Source: a virus. From it: 40,453 nucleotides of DNA. The stretch is from positions 1 to 40,453 of the IMG/VR virus record IMGVR_UViG_3300023099_000005; one strand, written 5' to 3'. The translations under genes and the position numbers were made by a program. The notes beneath the pieces were generated by a model. The model had not been told where the DNA came from and searched no databases. It saw only the letters and a program-made list of their open reading frames with translations. Shown here piece after piece: positions 25,086-32,709 of this stretch. Position 1 is the first letter of the stretch, and each line of letters starts with the position of its first letter.

Positions 25086-25654
25086 TCTACGCGGTTTACA
25101 TAGCCGCTGCGGTTCTCGCGCTCGTCGGTCTTCTGGATCGGCGGGCGTGGCCTTTTGTGTTCACAGTGGGCGTCGTCGCGATGCTGACTGTGTGTGCTGA
25201 CGCCATGCCAGATCGATTGCAAGGCCTGGCCTTTCGCGTGCCCATCGACATGGTTGGCGCGGCGATGGGCGTGTTCTTCCTTGTAGTGTTTCATCGTCGC
25301 GAGCGTTGGGCCACAGGCGCTATGTCGGTTTTCTCACTTATGCTGTTGAATCACGGGGCTTATTGGCTAGCGCGCTGGAATGCGGTAGATGTCTGGACAA
25401 TATACGCGCACGGGTTGAACGCGCTTTTGATCTTGCAATTGGGGCTGATTGCCATGCCGGGGAGTAGGAAGTTTGTCGGACTATGCCGCTCTTGGGCTAG
25501 CTCTGTTCGCCGTTGGTGGGGCCGGAGCGCTGGCGTGGGCGCTTGGCAAGCTGGGCGTACCGATTGGTCAAACAGTCAACCCGTCAGAGTCAGCAATAGA
25601 CCTGCTGATGTCAGGGCCGATTGCAGCGTACCGCTTTCCACCGAAAAGGCCTGA
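25082..25654 (+). CDS. Multi-pass membrane protein at start of lysis cassette
   Basis: This 190-residue protein has about four transmembrane helices in its first 125 residues (IYAVYIAAAVLALVGLL, AWPFVFTVGVVAMLTVC, a third around 58-72, and one around 100-122). The last 60 residues (RSWASSVRRWWGRSAGVGAW onward) are basic and low in pattern, and are overlapped by the next gene in another frame. The real function is unknown; it could be a phage holin or a membrane regulator. The true functional end may be near residue 128. Confidence 0.68.
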   Translation: MIYAVYIAAAVLALVGLLDRRAWPFVFTVGVVAMLTVCADAMPDRLQGLAFRVPIDMVGAAMGVFFLVVFHRRERWATGAMSVFSLMLLNHGAYWLARWNAVDVWTIYAHGLNALLILQLGLIAMPGSRKFVGLCRSWASSVRRWWGRSAGVGAWQAGRTDWSNSQPVRVSNRPADVRADCSVPLSTEKA

Positions 25655-25970
25655 AGACGTGTCTGAGGAAAGTAACGTGGTTCCGAACGACATGGACATT
25701 CGAATCAAGCTTGCCGAACAAGGCAAGGAGATTCAGGGCCTGTCGAACACGGTCGAGCGTGAGTTTTCGCGCATGGCTGAAGCCTTGAAATCCCACGCGG
25801 ACGTTGTCAGTCAGGCCTTTACCGCCATGAAATCGGACTTTGTCTCCAAGGGCGACGCCGCCCTGATCCGCGAAGACGTAGCGAACCTCAAAAAGATCGT
25901 TTACGGCGCGTGCGGCGTTACGCTCCTGTCCGTCGTGGGGGCGCTTCTGGCGCTGGTGGTGAAGTCGTGA
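25473..25970 (+). CDS. XhlA/holin-like membrane protein, overlapping the previous gene
   Basis: From TTG 25473 (GGAGTAGGAAG just upstream) this is 165 residues: an N-terminal helix (YAALGLALFAVGGAGALAW), a linker, an amphipathic coiled coil (KLAEQGKEIQGLSNTVEREF) and a C-terminal transmembrane helix (ACGVTLLSVVGALLALVV). The coiled coil plus C-terminal helix resembles XhlA/holin-type proteins. It overlaps the previous gene by 182 bases in another frame. A shorter form from GTG 25659 (103 residues) would begin right after the previous stop and keep the holin-like part, so the start is uncertain. Confidence 0.7.
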   Translation: MSDYAALGLALFAVGGAGALAWALGKLGVPIGQTVNPSESAIDLLMSGPIAAYRFPPKRPEDVSEESNVVPNDMDIRIKLAEQGKEIQGLSNTVEREFSRMAEALKSHADVVSQAFTAMKSDFVSKGDAALIREDVANLKKIVYGACGVTLLSVVGALLALVVKS

Positions 25971-26377
25971 AGTTTCCCCGTTTCGGCATTGGCGAGACCC
26001 TCCTAGGGCTGTCGGTCGTCGGTCTTGTGACCATCGCCTCTATTCTCGCAGGCCGCGCACTAGAAACCGCCCCTCTCCGCTATTCCGCCTTCGAAGTGGT
26101 GGACACCCCTCCAGGCGTGATCGCGACCGCTATCCGTCGCGATACCGAAGGCTGCACCAATGGACCCCAAGCGGACCTGATGGACGCCAAGGGGTCGATT
26201 ACGCGCCTCCCCGTCCCCGCTCGCACCGTTCAGGGCAGCACGTCGATCTACCCGCTGATTATTCCTGAGGGCGTCGCGCGAGGGCGTTATGCCGTACAGG
26301 TGCGCGAAAACTTCCTGTGCGCGGGTCGCGAGCCGCAGATTATCGAATCGCCATGGTTGCCGCTGGAGATTAAGTGA
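25967..26377 (+). CDS. Single-pass membrane protein with exported domain
   Basis: This 136-residue protein has an uncleaved signal-anchor-like helix at about residues 10-29 (LLGLSVVGLVTIASILAG) and then a domain with two cysteines (GCTNGPQADLMD, NFLCAGREPQI), likely periplasmic. GTG 25967 overlaps the previous stop (GTGA). Its place between two holin-like genes makes it a candidate spanin-like or lysis-regulating protein, although no lipobox is present and the fold does not look coiled. Confidence 0.68.
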   Translation: MKFPRFGIGETLLGLSVVGLVTIASILAGRALETAPLRYSAFEVVDTPPGVIATAIRRDTEGCTNGPQADLMDAKGSITRLPVPARTVQGSTSIYPLIIPEGVARGRYAVQVRENFLCAGREPQIIESPWLPLEIK

Positions 26378-26673
26378 TGTCAGATATTCGGACCGCACGT
26401 GAGATTGGCGAGAAGGCCTCATGGCGCGATCCGGAGGTTTTGATCTCCATCGCTGTCGTGATCATCTTTGCTGGCGGCTATGTCCTGACATACTTCGTCA
26501 CGCCGCCCACCGGATCGGAACAAGCCATCGGACAGATGCAGGGCGCGGCCATTGCTGGCCTGTCGTCCGTCATCGCCTACTGGATCGGGTCTTCTCGCGG
26601 GTCGCGTCGTAATGCGGATCGTGCTGATCGCGCACTTGACGTGGCGCAGAGTGCTGCGGAGGAAAAGAAATGA
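26377..26673 (+). CDS. Holin-like small membrane protein
   Basis: This 98-residue protein has a charged N-terminus, two transmembrane helices (LISIAVVIIFAGGYVLTYFV, residues about 22-42; AAIAGLSSVIAYWIGSS, about 57-74) and a highly charged tail (SRGSRRNADRADRALD). This hairpin-plus-charged-tail plan and the YWIGSSRGS motif match many phage holins. It is three genes before the endolysin in an overlapping operon. It would form the lesion that releases or activates the endolysin. Confidence 0.75.
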   Translation: MSDIRTAREIGEKASWRDPEVLISIAVVIIFAGGYVLTYFVTPPTGSEQAIGQMQGAAIAGLSSVIAYWIGSSRGSRRNADRADRALDVAQSAAEEKK

Positions 26674-26843
26674 CTGAAGAAGAAATCCGGCGCATTGTTC
26701 GTGAAGAAGTCCGCAAGGCTCTTTCGCTTCCCGGTATTATCGCCGCCCCCGCACTCCCTAACTATCCCAACCGGCCCCTTTCTATGCCTCGTCCTCCTGA
26801 CTGGACGCCGCCGTCCTCGACGCGCTCAGGATTCATCTCGTGA
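26670..26843 (+). CDS. Small hypothetical protein before the endolysin
   Basis: This 57-residue protein starts with a charged helix (MTEEEIRRIVREEVRKAL) and continues as a proline-rich, likely unstructured tail (NYPNRPLSMPRPPDWTPP). It overlaps the holin-like gene before it (ATGA) and the endolysin start after it (GTGA). No family recognised; a lysis-accessory role is inferred only from location. Confidence 0.65.
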   Translation: MTEEEIRRIVREEVRKALSLPGIIAAPALPNYPNRPLSMPRPPDWTPPSSTRSGFIS

Positions 26844-27526
26844 GCAAGTCCGACGTAGAGGCCGCGCAGGCGCTGTTGGGGACCACGATTGACGGCGTAT
26901 TTGGGCCGAATGATCTGGCGGCGCTGAAGCGGATTCTGAACGTCGATATTAAGGCCGCGCACACGCTGATCAAGCCGTCCGATTTCTTCGCCGCCCTGCG
27001 CCTGAAGTTCGGCCCCATGTCGCAATCGCAGGTCAATGGCTTCAACGAGGTTCTGAAGGCCATGTCGGCTTGGCCTGTGTCATGGGCTGCGTATGGACTG
27101 GCAACAGCATTTCACGAGACAGCGGCGACGATGCAGCCCGTCAAGGAATATGGCGGTGAGGCCTACTTCAAACGCATGTACGACATCAACGGAGAGCGTC
27201 CCGGTGTCGCCCGCAGTCTGGGGAATCTGTCGCCTGGAGACGGTGTGAAGTATGCCGGTCGCGGCTATGTCCAACTAACGGGCAAGACGAACTACGAGAA
27301 GTACGGTCTGGCGGGTCGTCCGGATGACGCCATGTTGCCGCACGAAGCCGCGCGCGTGATGGTCAACGGCATGGAGCGCGGGCGGTTCACGGGGAAGAAG
27401 TTGGCTGATTATCTACCAGGGGATTACGTTGGAGCACGGCGGATTATCAATGGGCAGGACAAAGCCGAACTGATCGCCGGGTATGCACAGACGTTTGAGA
27501 AGGCGTTGGTTGCGGGCGGGTGGTAG
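26840..27526 (+). CDS. GH19-type endolysin
   Basis: This 228-residue enzyme cuts peptidoglycan glycan strands. The N-terminal 40 residues (AAQALLGTTIDGVFGPNDLA) resemble a small peptidoglycan-binding module. The GH19/chitinase-like lysozyme domain follows, with AFHETAATMQP (catalytic Glu93), EYGGEAYFKRMYDI, VKYAGRGYVQLTGKTNYEKY and YVGARRIING. There is no signal peptide, so release depends on a holin. GTG 26840 overlaps the preceding stop, and the gene ends 2 bases before the terminator at 27529. Confidence 0.9.
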   Translation: MSKSDVEAAQALLGTTIDGVFGPNDLAALKRILNVDIKAAHTLIKPSDFFAALRLKFGPMSQSQVNGFNEVLKAMSAWPVSWAAYGLATAFHETAATMQPVKEYGGEAYFKRMYDINGERPGVARSLGNLSPGDGVKYAGRGYVQLTGKTNYEKYGLAGRPDDAMLPHEAARVMVNGMERGRFTGKKLADYLPGDYVGARRIINGQDKAELIAGYAQTFEKALVAGGW

Positions 27527-27528
27527 CA

Positions 27529-27558
27529 AAACGCCCCCGGCGTGAACCGAGGGCGTTT
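27529..27558 (+). terminator. Intrinsic terminator after the endolysin gene
   Basis: AAACGCCC at 27529-27536 pairs with GGGCGTTT at 27551-27558; the inner CGG/CCG can also pair. The stem starts 3 bases after the endolysin stop and is flanked by A and T runs, so it would end late rightward transcription and may also act leftward. Confidence 0.75.
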
Positions 27559-27752
27559 CGATTCCTTCAAAAGAAGGTTGGCCATACGTTGGCGGCTCCT
27601 CAACGGCGAGGCCGGGCGCTACTCCGGCAATCCGGCTCCAACGTCCGGGGTGGAGTCTGGCTGGTTGCGCCAGAACGCTCGTCAGTCCGCGTGTCTGCTT
27701 TCCACGCCGCTCGCAATCGACACCCTACCCAATCCGTGCCACACTCGCAACC
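27559..27752. other. Non-coding gap between late region and accessory block
   Basis: This 194-base stretch after the lysis terminator has no gene I can support. A GTG-initiated reading frame from 27542 to 27808 crosses it but has no ribosome site, starts inside the terminator and lacks recognisable sequence. No tRNA fold and no clear promoter were seen, though a promoter for the small right-pointing gene at 27753 might be here. Confidence 0.4.
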
Positions 27753-27971
27753 ATGAAAACCCCAACCACCTACACCGCCGCAATTCTCAAGTTCGACGCC
27801 ATCGTTGAGCCCGTCATCATCGCGGCGAACAAGCTGCGACAGGCGCGGGATGCACGACCGATCTGGATGTGGACGCTTGTACCGGCTGCGATCCGCGCGC
27901 CGATGGATGCGCTGTTCCAGGCTATCGAGGCTTACGACCGGGAGATCGGGCGGATTAAGGAGGGGCGTTAA
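27753..27971 (+). CDS. Small helical hypothetical protein
   Basis: This 72-residue protein starts at ATG 27753. It reads as mostly helical (AAILKFDAIVEPVIIAANKL, AIEAYDREIGRIKEG) with no recognised family. It is the only right-pointing gene between the lysis terminator and the leftward accessory operon, and its end overlaps the last gene of that operon tail to tail by 17 bases. No Shine-Dalgarno was seen, so confidence is moderate. Confidence 0.5.
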   Translation: MKTPTTYTAAILKFDAIVEPVIIAANKLRQARDARPIWMWTLVPAAIRAPMDALFQAIEAYDREIGRIKEGR

Positions 27972-28143
27972 TCGCCGATTTAATGTCGTGAATCCAGTAA
28001 TCGAACGCATCGATAGCAAATTGCGCCTGTTTAATTTCATCTCCCATGTCCTCGTGACGCGACCACTTCTCGATTTTAGATCGATAAATATCCTGACGAT
28101 CTGAAATCTTTTTCAGAATCAGTTCCAGTTCAGCCGCACTCAT
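27955..28143 (-). CDS. Small helical protein, last gene of the leftward accessory operon
   Basis: This 62-residue protein starts at ATG 28143 with GGGGGAGAG seven bases upstream, overlapping the stop of the HNH gene by 4 bases. It is predicted all-helical and charged (ELELILKKISDRQDIYRSKI, AQFAIDAFDYWIHDI). The frame is open further upstream, but the ribosome site supports this start. Function unknown. Confidence 0.68.
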   Translation of the reverse strand: MSAAELELILKKISDRQDIYRSKIEKWSRHEDMGDEIKQAQFAIDAFDYWIHDIKSAINAPP

Positions 28144-28493
28144 GGTCTCTCCCCCTTGTGTTGGTGGAGGGCTTGGCGGGCCCACGGTGGCCGTATCGGC
28201 GGACGCGTGACGAACCCAAGTCCTCTTCGAAACCGAACCTTCTGTTGGCGGGTCATGTCGCCCATCAGTTCGTTGCACTGTTTATGGGCAAGAAAGATGT
28301 TATCGCTTTCCCATGTACCGCCGTGACTTTTGGGGGTCAGATGCTCCAGCGTTCGGGAAAGCGATCCGAACCGCTCAAACTTCCCGGCGCAAAGCCAGCA
28401 TTGGTTTCCATCCCTTGCGGCGGCAGCCTCCGTTAGCCGTTGTCGCTCTTCGTGGCTCGGACGCGCCTCTACCATTTTGCGGAGGTCAGTCAT
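28140..28493 (-). CDS. HNH endonuclease
   Basis: This 117-residue protein has the compact HNH core: a CWLC knuckle at about residues 32-35, LEHLTPKSHGGTWESDNIFLAH (the H of the first motif and the N), and HKQCNELMG closing the zinc site. The N-terminal helix and basic tail (RPPIRPPWARQALH) would bind DNA. It could be a mobile nuclease or part of packaging, but packaging HNH proteins usually sit beside terminase, and this one does not. It overlaps both neighbours by 4-8 bases. Confidence 0.86.
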   Translation of the reverse strand: MTDLRKMVEARPSHEERQRLTEAAAARDGNQCWLCAGKFERFGSLSRTLEHLTPKSHGGTWESDNIFLAHKQCNELMGDMTRQQKVRFRRGLGFVTRPPIRPPWARQALHQHKGERP

Positions 28494-28659
28494 TTGACAG
28501 CCTCAGGGCAAGGTCGCGTTTTTCACGAACGGCGCGCGGCGTATCGGCCCAGTTGACGGAACGTCCGCAGCGACGGCACTCGAAAGCTGGCTGGTGGATT
28601 TGTTTCGCAAGAATCATCGTTGATCCTGACGGCGCGTGACCGAACAAGAAACACGTCAC
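28486..28659 (-). CDS. Small zinc-ribbon-like phage protein
   Basis: This 57-residue protein begins MTCFLFGHAPSG and has a knuckle CRRCG in the middle, a combination (Cys, GH, then CxxC) common in tiny phage proteins expected to bind zinc. The start is GTG 28659, overlapping the previous stop (GTGA); a start at an internal ATG would drop the first Cys/His pair. It overlaps the HNH start by 8 bases. Function unknown. Confidence 0.62.
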   Translation of the reverse strand: MTCFLFGHAPSGSTMILAKQIHQPAFECRRCGRSVNWADTPRAVREKRDLALRLSND

Positions 28660-29054
28660 GGCTCGCCTCCTACAGAAGGGGCTTCGGGGAGGGGCTGCCA
28701 GTCTTCATATTCAGCGGCCAACTTGCACCCTGAACGGGCAGCCGTCAGGAGGGCGAGGATGGCGTCGGCGTCTTCGAGATAGAAGTGCCAGACTGGCGCT
28801 TCAGACTTGGCCTCGTTCATCCAGATCGAGTGGCCAATATCAATATGGCCGCGCTGCTTCGCCAACACCCTCGCAACCGCCTCCCTCAAAACTCCCTGTG
28901 GAAGGGGGTCGGGGGCGGCTGCTAGCATGGCGCGGTAACAGATCGCGAAATCCTCGCGCTCCAAATCACCCGGTGCGGAAAAATAGGCTTCCGCGCCCGC
29001 CTCAATCATCGCCTCGGTCGGTTCAGTCGGGACTGTGGTCGTGGGGGTGGTCAT
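28656..29054 (-). CDS. Hypothetical phage protein
   Basis: This 132-residue protein starts at ATG 29054 (ATGA overlap with the gene before). The N-terminus TVPTEPTEAMIEAGAEAYF and the helix CYRAMLAAAPDP form a pattern that recurs in alphaproteobacterial phage hypotheticals, and the C-terminal part ends in EDWQPLPEAP. No enzymatic motif. Function unknown. Confidence 0.7.
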   Translation of the reverse strand: MTTPTTTVPTEPTEAMIEAGAEAYFSAPGDLEREDFAICYRAMLAAAPDPLPQGVLREAVARVLAKQRGHIDIGHSIWMNEAKSEAPVWHFYLEDADAILALLTAARSGCKLAAEYEDWQPLPEAPSVGGEP

Positions 29055-29260
29055 GGGTTCACCGTTGCGTAGATCGACCACTGATCCGGCCCGCCGGTCA
29101 GGTAGTCATGAAGGTGGTATCGCCGGGTCATCACGGGCCGGAGCCAGACGAAGCGCCCGTCGAAGGTGCGGACCGGGAGCCACGCGAAGGTCTTGCGCCA
29201 GTCGCTGATCGGAAAGCCGAACTGCATCCGTGCGTATTGGTCAGCCCAGAAACCGCTCAT
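29051..29260 (-). CDS. Small aromatic-rich hypothetical protein
   Basis: This 69-residue protein is rich in Trp, Tyr and Phe (MSGFWADQYARMQFGFPISD, then TFAWLPVRTFDGRFVWLRPV) and looks like a single small beta-rich domain. It overlaps the genes on each side by 4 bases. No family recognised. Confidence 0.68.
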   Translation of the reverse strand: MSGFWADQYARMQFGFPISDWRKTFAWLPVRTFDGRFVWLRPVMTRRYHLHDYLTGGPDQWSIYATVNP

Positions 29261-29562
29261 GACGGCTCCTTGGCGGCAGCGAGGCGGGCTTTGCGGGCTG
29301 CAATCAGAATGACCCGTTTCAGATGGGGCCAGCGAACGGCTTCGCGCTCGGCTTCTGTCTCGATGGCCTCCAACGCCTCCCCCATCCCCGCGACCTGAGC
29401 CTCAAGGGCGAGGATGCGGGAGACAAGTTCGGCGGCGATCACGTAGATGTTCGACGGAGCCACACCGCCGCCGTCCGCTCCCGTTCGGCGACCGAGGCTG
29501 ATCTGTCGTCCCGCCCGTTCGACCAGGCTCTCCACCTTCTCGGGCGGGTTGGGCTGGGTCAC
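29257..29562 (-). CDS. Hypothetical protein with coiled-coil region
   Basis: This 101-residue protein starts at GTG 29562, six bases after GAGG. The region IYVIAAELVSRILALEAQVA followed by ALEAIETEAEREAVRW is a probable coiled coil, and the end is a basic helix (VILIAARKARLAAAK). It overlaps both neighbours by 4 bases. No function assigned. Confidence 0.66.
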   Translation of the reverse strand: MTQPNPPEKVESLVERAGRQISLGRRTGADGGGVAPSNIYVIAAELVSRILALEAQVAGMGEALEAIETEAEREAVRWPHLKRVILIAARKARLAAAKEPS

Positions 29563-29717
29563 AGGTCCCTCCCCTTCGATCCGTCTTGAAAGGGATCGCG
29601 ACCCGCAACGATGTCGGCAGCGACCTTCTTAGCGGCGAGCCTGATGCCTTCTTCGATCACATCCATGGGGACGCCTTTAGCGAGCAGTTCAGCGACGACT
29701 TTTTCAGTTGCGGTCAC
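29559..29717 (-). CDS. Small hypothetical protein
   Basis: This 52-residue protein starts at GTG 29717 with a strong GGAGGAA ribosome site and overlaps the stops and starts of its neighbours (GTGA, TGTGA). It is predicted helical (TEKVVAELLAKGVPMDVIEE, LAAKKVAADIV) with a polar tail. It resembles short phage proteins of unknown function. Confidence 0.66.
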   Translation of the reverse strand: MTATEKVVAELLAKGVPMDVIEEGIRLAAKKVAADIVAGRDPFQDGSKGRDL

Positions 29718-30133
29718 TTCGATTCCTCCGATGCGGTGCTGAGGGCCTTCAGGATGGCGGCGGACAGAGCGAGGGCTGGCGACCCAGATCGACCGTTGCC
29801 AAGGTCAAGCGGCCCCTCTTCGTGCTTGTCTCCGATCCACGCGTACCAGTCCCTACGGTGCACGTTCTTAGCGACGCCGGGACAGCACCCCGGCAGCACG
29901 CGCTGCGCCAAAGCCAGCGCGGCGTCGATGGAGGTGGTGACGGGGGCAATGGCTGGTCGGTGAGGGTCTTCCCCGCAGGCGGTGCAGGTGAACCCGCTGT
30001 CGCCCTGAATGCAGTAATATTCGGTCTCCCGGTGCGCGCAGTCACCGCAAGCCTCAACCACGTCCATGGAGAGCGCCTTAGACCCCTCCCCCGCGCTTTC
30101 CAGCCGAGCGATCAGCGATGTGTGGTCAGTCAT
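29714..30133 (-). CDS. Hypothetical protein with paired cysteines
   Basis: This 139-residue protein begins MTDHTSLIARLESAGEGSK, a start seen on many short phage proteins of unknown role. It has Cys pairs CGDC (about 29-32) and CTAC (about 50-53) which could form a zinc-binding knuckle, and a third Cys pair, GCCPG, around 82-85. A WYAWIGDKHEEGPL segment and helical tail follow. Not a recognised enzyme. Confidence 0.7.
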   Translation of the reverse strand: MTDHTSLIARLESAGEGSKALSMDVVEACGDCAHRETEYYCIQGDSGFTCTACGEDPHRPAIAPVTTSIDAALALAQRVLPGCCPGVAKNVHRRDWYAWIGDKHEEGPLDLGNGRSGSPALALSAAILKALSTASEESK

Positions 30134-30402
30134 AATCCAAGCTCCGCGTCCGACAGGTATTCGGGGGATTTTCCGACCGCGATCTTCGGCTCCTCGAAAC
30201 TGTATCCGAGCTTTATCAGCGCCTCACGGGCCTCTCTCAGCTGTTCTTCGGCCTCGACGTGCGCGAAGTCCAAGGTAGTGAGCCTTTCCACTCGACGGCT
30301 CTCGCGCTCCACCTCAAGCAGCTTTTCATATCGGGCGTCATACTCGGCTTGCACCGCGGCTCTCAGCACGCGCTCAAGGGCCTCTCTCACCGTGTCACCC
30401 AT
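30130..30402 (-). CDS. Helical hypothetical protein
   Basis: This 90-residue protein is charged and helical, with a coiled-coil-like centre (YEKLLEVERESRRVERL, EAEEQLREAREALIKL). ATG 30402 shares one base with the stop before it; GTG 30405 is the alternative start. It ends within a 4-base overlap with the next gene. No known family. Confidence 0.66.
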   Translation of the reverse strand: MGDTVREALERVLRAAVQAEYDARYEKLLEVERESRRVERLTTLDFAHVEAEEQLREAREALIKLGYSFEEPKIAVGKSPEYLSDAELGL

Positions 30403-30704
30403 CACACGCCCTCCCCAGCGGTTGGGGCCAGGGCGGCGAGGCCTTCGTCAGTGATACGATAGGCATGGTAGTCGCCTTTACGGTCGATCCAGCCGCGCTC
30501 AACACCTGCTTTCAATGTGGCCGGTTGAAAATCGCCGTAAGCCCGCTCCCAGCAGTAGATGGGTTCTCGCGGCCACCAATACCCCGTTGCCCATTCTTCC
30601 TGCTTGGACGCCGACGCTAGAAAGCCAGCTGCGCTGATCATACTTTCGCGGTAGGCCTTCAAGAACTCTAGCGCCGCGAACAGGCGCTGTTGGGAGCGGC
30701 TCAT
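30402..30704 (-). CDS. Small winged-helix-like protein
   Basis: This 100-residue protein ends with ATLKAGVERGWIDRKGDYHA and YRITDEGLAALAP, the recognition helix and wing pattern of winged-helix domains in small phage proteins. The N-terminal helices (QQRLFAALEFLKAYRESM) would complete the fold. DNA binding is likely, but the target is unknown. It is coupled to both neighbours. Confidence 0.66.
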   Translation of the reverse strand: MSRSQQRLFAALEFLKAYRESMISAAGFLASASKQEEWATGYWWPREPIYCWERAYGDFQPATLKAGVERGWIDRKGDYHAYRITDEGLAALAPTAGEGV

Positions 30705-31906
30705 TTCGTGACCCCAAGACGGCGCATTTCCGCGTCCAGCAAATCAGCCGGGACCGTGTCACGCAGAATATCCGCGTCTGAAACTTCCGGCTCCAGCGCC
30801 GCCCCGGCCTTGGGGAAGATCGCGCGGACTTCCTCCACGGTCGCGGGCGTGAAGTCGTATTGCGACGTGCTGGCGGTCCAGTGTTCATTGCCGATGCGCG
30901 GAAACTGACCGGGCGCGTAGGGTGAAGGCAGTTCAGCGTTCCAGACGAAGACCTCTTCCCCCTTGGTCGTGGTGTCCTTCCAGCCATCGCCGTCGATCCT
31001 GCCGACGCCCTTCAGGACGACCGCCCCGGCCAGACCGGAGGGGTGGGCGGACGTAGACAGTTCGCCGTGGAACGGAAGCCATCCGATAACCTCGGCATCG
31101 ACGGCCTCCAGCAGGAAGTCTTGCGACCAATCCCACCCGACGACCTGCCAGCGATCCTCGCCAGTGTTGTCGAGGTTGTTGAACCCGATAGTCCAGCTGA
31201 GTTCGGCGTCGTCGAGCGGCGTCCATGACTTATCGCTGGCCGGATCGTAACGAACCCGGAGGCGCAGGAACGTCCCATCGCGGGGCGCGAGATCAATCGG
31301 CAACGCGGCCAGCTCGTTCTGTGTAATCGGAGCCACCGCCCCGGCCTGTGCGGGTGGGGAGGAGGACAGGGCGGCGAACAGCCGACGAAGGACCCGCAGG
31401 GGCAGATCATCATCGCCTTGGACGCGGTATCCGTCATCTTCGGCGCGCAGACTATCCAGCAGCACTCGAAGCTCATTCATTTCGGCCAGCACCGCCCCGC
31501 TCTCCCCGCCCGGTTCCGAAGCGGCGGGGGATAGGCTGGCGAGACGGAAGGCGATGATGTCGGGCCAGTGGGCATTGTCCGGATTGCAGTCCGTAATGAT
31601 GTCGTCGGGGTACCAGCAGGACCGCACATCGACTTGGCAGCCCGTCAACGGAGGTTCTTTCCAGCCGCCTTCCGGAGCAGCGATCCAGCCGTCAGGGTCG
31701 GGACGACCAATGAAGGTGAAGGCGTCTATGCTGTCCCGCGCCAGATCGCCATTGGCCGGCCTCTTGGCCACGATGCGACCGGGCGAGATGGTCAGACGTT
31801 CGAACACCCATGTCGAGTTGTCCCACTCGCCGTGCAAAACGTCCCCCGCCTTCAGCAGCGTCACGTCCTCGGCAGTAAGCGGGGTGTTGGGGGTCGGGGT
31901 GGTCAT
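30701..31906 (-). CDS. Large hypothetical protein with DUF551-like segment
   Basis: This 401-residue protein is the longest in the accessory operon. It begins TPLTAEDVTLLKAGDVLHGE with a small barrel-like domain (VFERLTISPGRIVAKR). Around residue 210 comes PIDLAPRDGTFLRLRV and later EVIGWLPFHGE, which matches the APKDGT ... W-x-P layout of DUF551-like phage proteins. A third part near 320-370 (GEEVFVWNAELPSPYA) is separate. It may be several small phage domains fused together. ATG 31906 overlaps the preceding stop. Confidence 0.68.
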   Translation of the reverse strand: MTTPTPNTPLTAEDVTLLKAGDVLHGEWDNSTWVFERLTISPGRIVAKRPANGDLARDSIDAFTFIGRPDPDGWIAAPEGGWKEPPLTGCQVDVRSCWYPDDIITDCNPDNAHWPDIIAFRLASLSPAASEPGGESGAVLAEMNELRVLLDSLRAEDDGYRVQGDDDLPLRVLRRLFAALSSSPPAQAGAVAPITQNELAALPIDLAPRDGTFLRLRVRYDPASDKSWTPLDDAELSWTIGFNNLDNTGEDRWQVVGWDWSQDFLLEAVDAEVIGWLPFHGELSTSAHPSGLAGAVVLKGVGRIDGDGWKDTTTKGEEVFVWNAELPSPYAPGQFPRIGNEHWTASTSQYDFTPATVEEVRAIFPKAGAALEPEVSDADILRDTVPADLLDAEMRRLGVTK

Positions 31907-32235
31907 GATTGCTCCGTGATGGCGATCCAAACCCAGGCCGCTTTGCACAGCAGGTGGAGGGCTTGATCCTGATTGAATGAGAGGCGCGACCGGCATTTCA
32001 GATCGTCGATCACGAAGTGCGCGGCGAACTCCAGCAGGCCCAGCCACCACACACCGGTGATGAGGCCGACTGCGCCGCCATGGATCGCAGCGTGCGCGCC
32101 TAGAAGCTGCCACCACGGCATTCCGGGGATCGGAGCCGTGCGGTTCTTTCCCTTGGCGAGGAAGTCGCCCTGCAAGGGGTAATCGCAAAGGGCGTGACCG
32201 GCAACGAGACCAGCAAACATAGCGAGAGCGCTCAT
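31903..32235 (-). CDS. DUF3307-like membrane protein
   Basis: This 110-residue protein has about three hydrophobic segments. The first, LAMFAGLVAGHALCDYPLQG, holds the H-x-x-x-D-x-x-x-Q pattern of the DUF3307 family; LLGAHAAIHGGAVGLI carries the second conserved His pair, and the third is near residue 70 (LLEFAAHFVIDDLK). The conserved His/Asp residues suggest metal binding in the membrane, but the family's role is not known to me. Confidence 0.76.
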   Translation of the reverse strand: MSALAMFAGLVAGHALCDYPLQGDFLAKGKNRTAPIPGMPWWQLLGAHAAIHGGAVGLITGVWWLGLLEFAAHFVIDDLKCRSRLSFNQDQALHLLCKAAWVWIAITEQS

Positions 32236-32678
32236 TGGCCGGTCGCCTTCGAGATGGCGGCAAGGATCAGGTCCCGTCGCTCGGTGAAGACCTTCACGAA
32301 CTGATCTGCGTCCGGGTCCTCGCCGTGCTCAATGCAGTCCTGCCGGGCGCTTTCGACATCCGCCTCTGCGATGAGCAGGCCCTCTCGCGCCGCCTCCAGC
32401 AGATCAGGAGCCGACGCGATCAGGTTTCCGACCTCGTTCTGGATGCGCATGGCATCCGCCTCCGCCAGACCAAGCGCGCCGCCGCCGCCTCCGGTGAGGT
32501 ACCCCCAGCCGCGAACCATGGCGGGTGTCGCCTGACCGCCCTTGAGGCTGTCGGACCAGATGTACCCGCGATCGTGCTTCCACTCGCCCGGGTAGGCCGT
32601 CCGCCATGTCAGCGCCCCCTGCCCGCCCGGGGTGGGTTGCGTGGATGGGGTGGCGTGTGTATCCTGCGGTTTCGTCAT
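32232..32678 (-). CDS. Hypothetical phage protein
   Basis: This 148-residue protein begins with a low-complexity Thr/Pro stretch, then WRTAYPGEWKHDRGYIWSD and a long Gly run (GWGYLTGGGGGALGL), and ends with a helical region (APDLLEAAREGLLIAEADVE) common in phage proteins of the same type. ATG 32678 has GGAGAG unusually close; an in-frame ATG seven codons upstream is another option. Function unknown. Confidence 0.66.
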   Translation of the reverse strand: MTKPQDTHATPSTQPTPGGQGALTWRTAYPGEWKHDRGYIWSDSLKGGQATPAMVRGWGYLTGGGGGALGLAEADAMRIQNEVGNLIASAPDLLEAAREGLLIAEADVESARQDCIEHGEDPDADQFVKVFTERRDLILAAISKATGQ

Positions 32679-32709
32679 CTTCTCTCTCCAGAGTTCCAAG
32701 GATGATGGT

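Noticed and set aside
27559-27752. Possible tRNA gene in the gap after the lysis terminator
   Set aside because: Some short stems can be drawn, but there is no TTCRA-type loop, no anticodon arm of the right spacing and no CCA or attachment-like context.
27542-27808. 88-codon forward reading frame after the endolysin
   Set aside because: It starts inside the terminator stem, has no ribosome site, is Arg-rich in a way typical of non-coding GC-rich frames and overlaps a better candidate at 27753.
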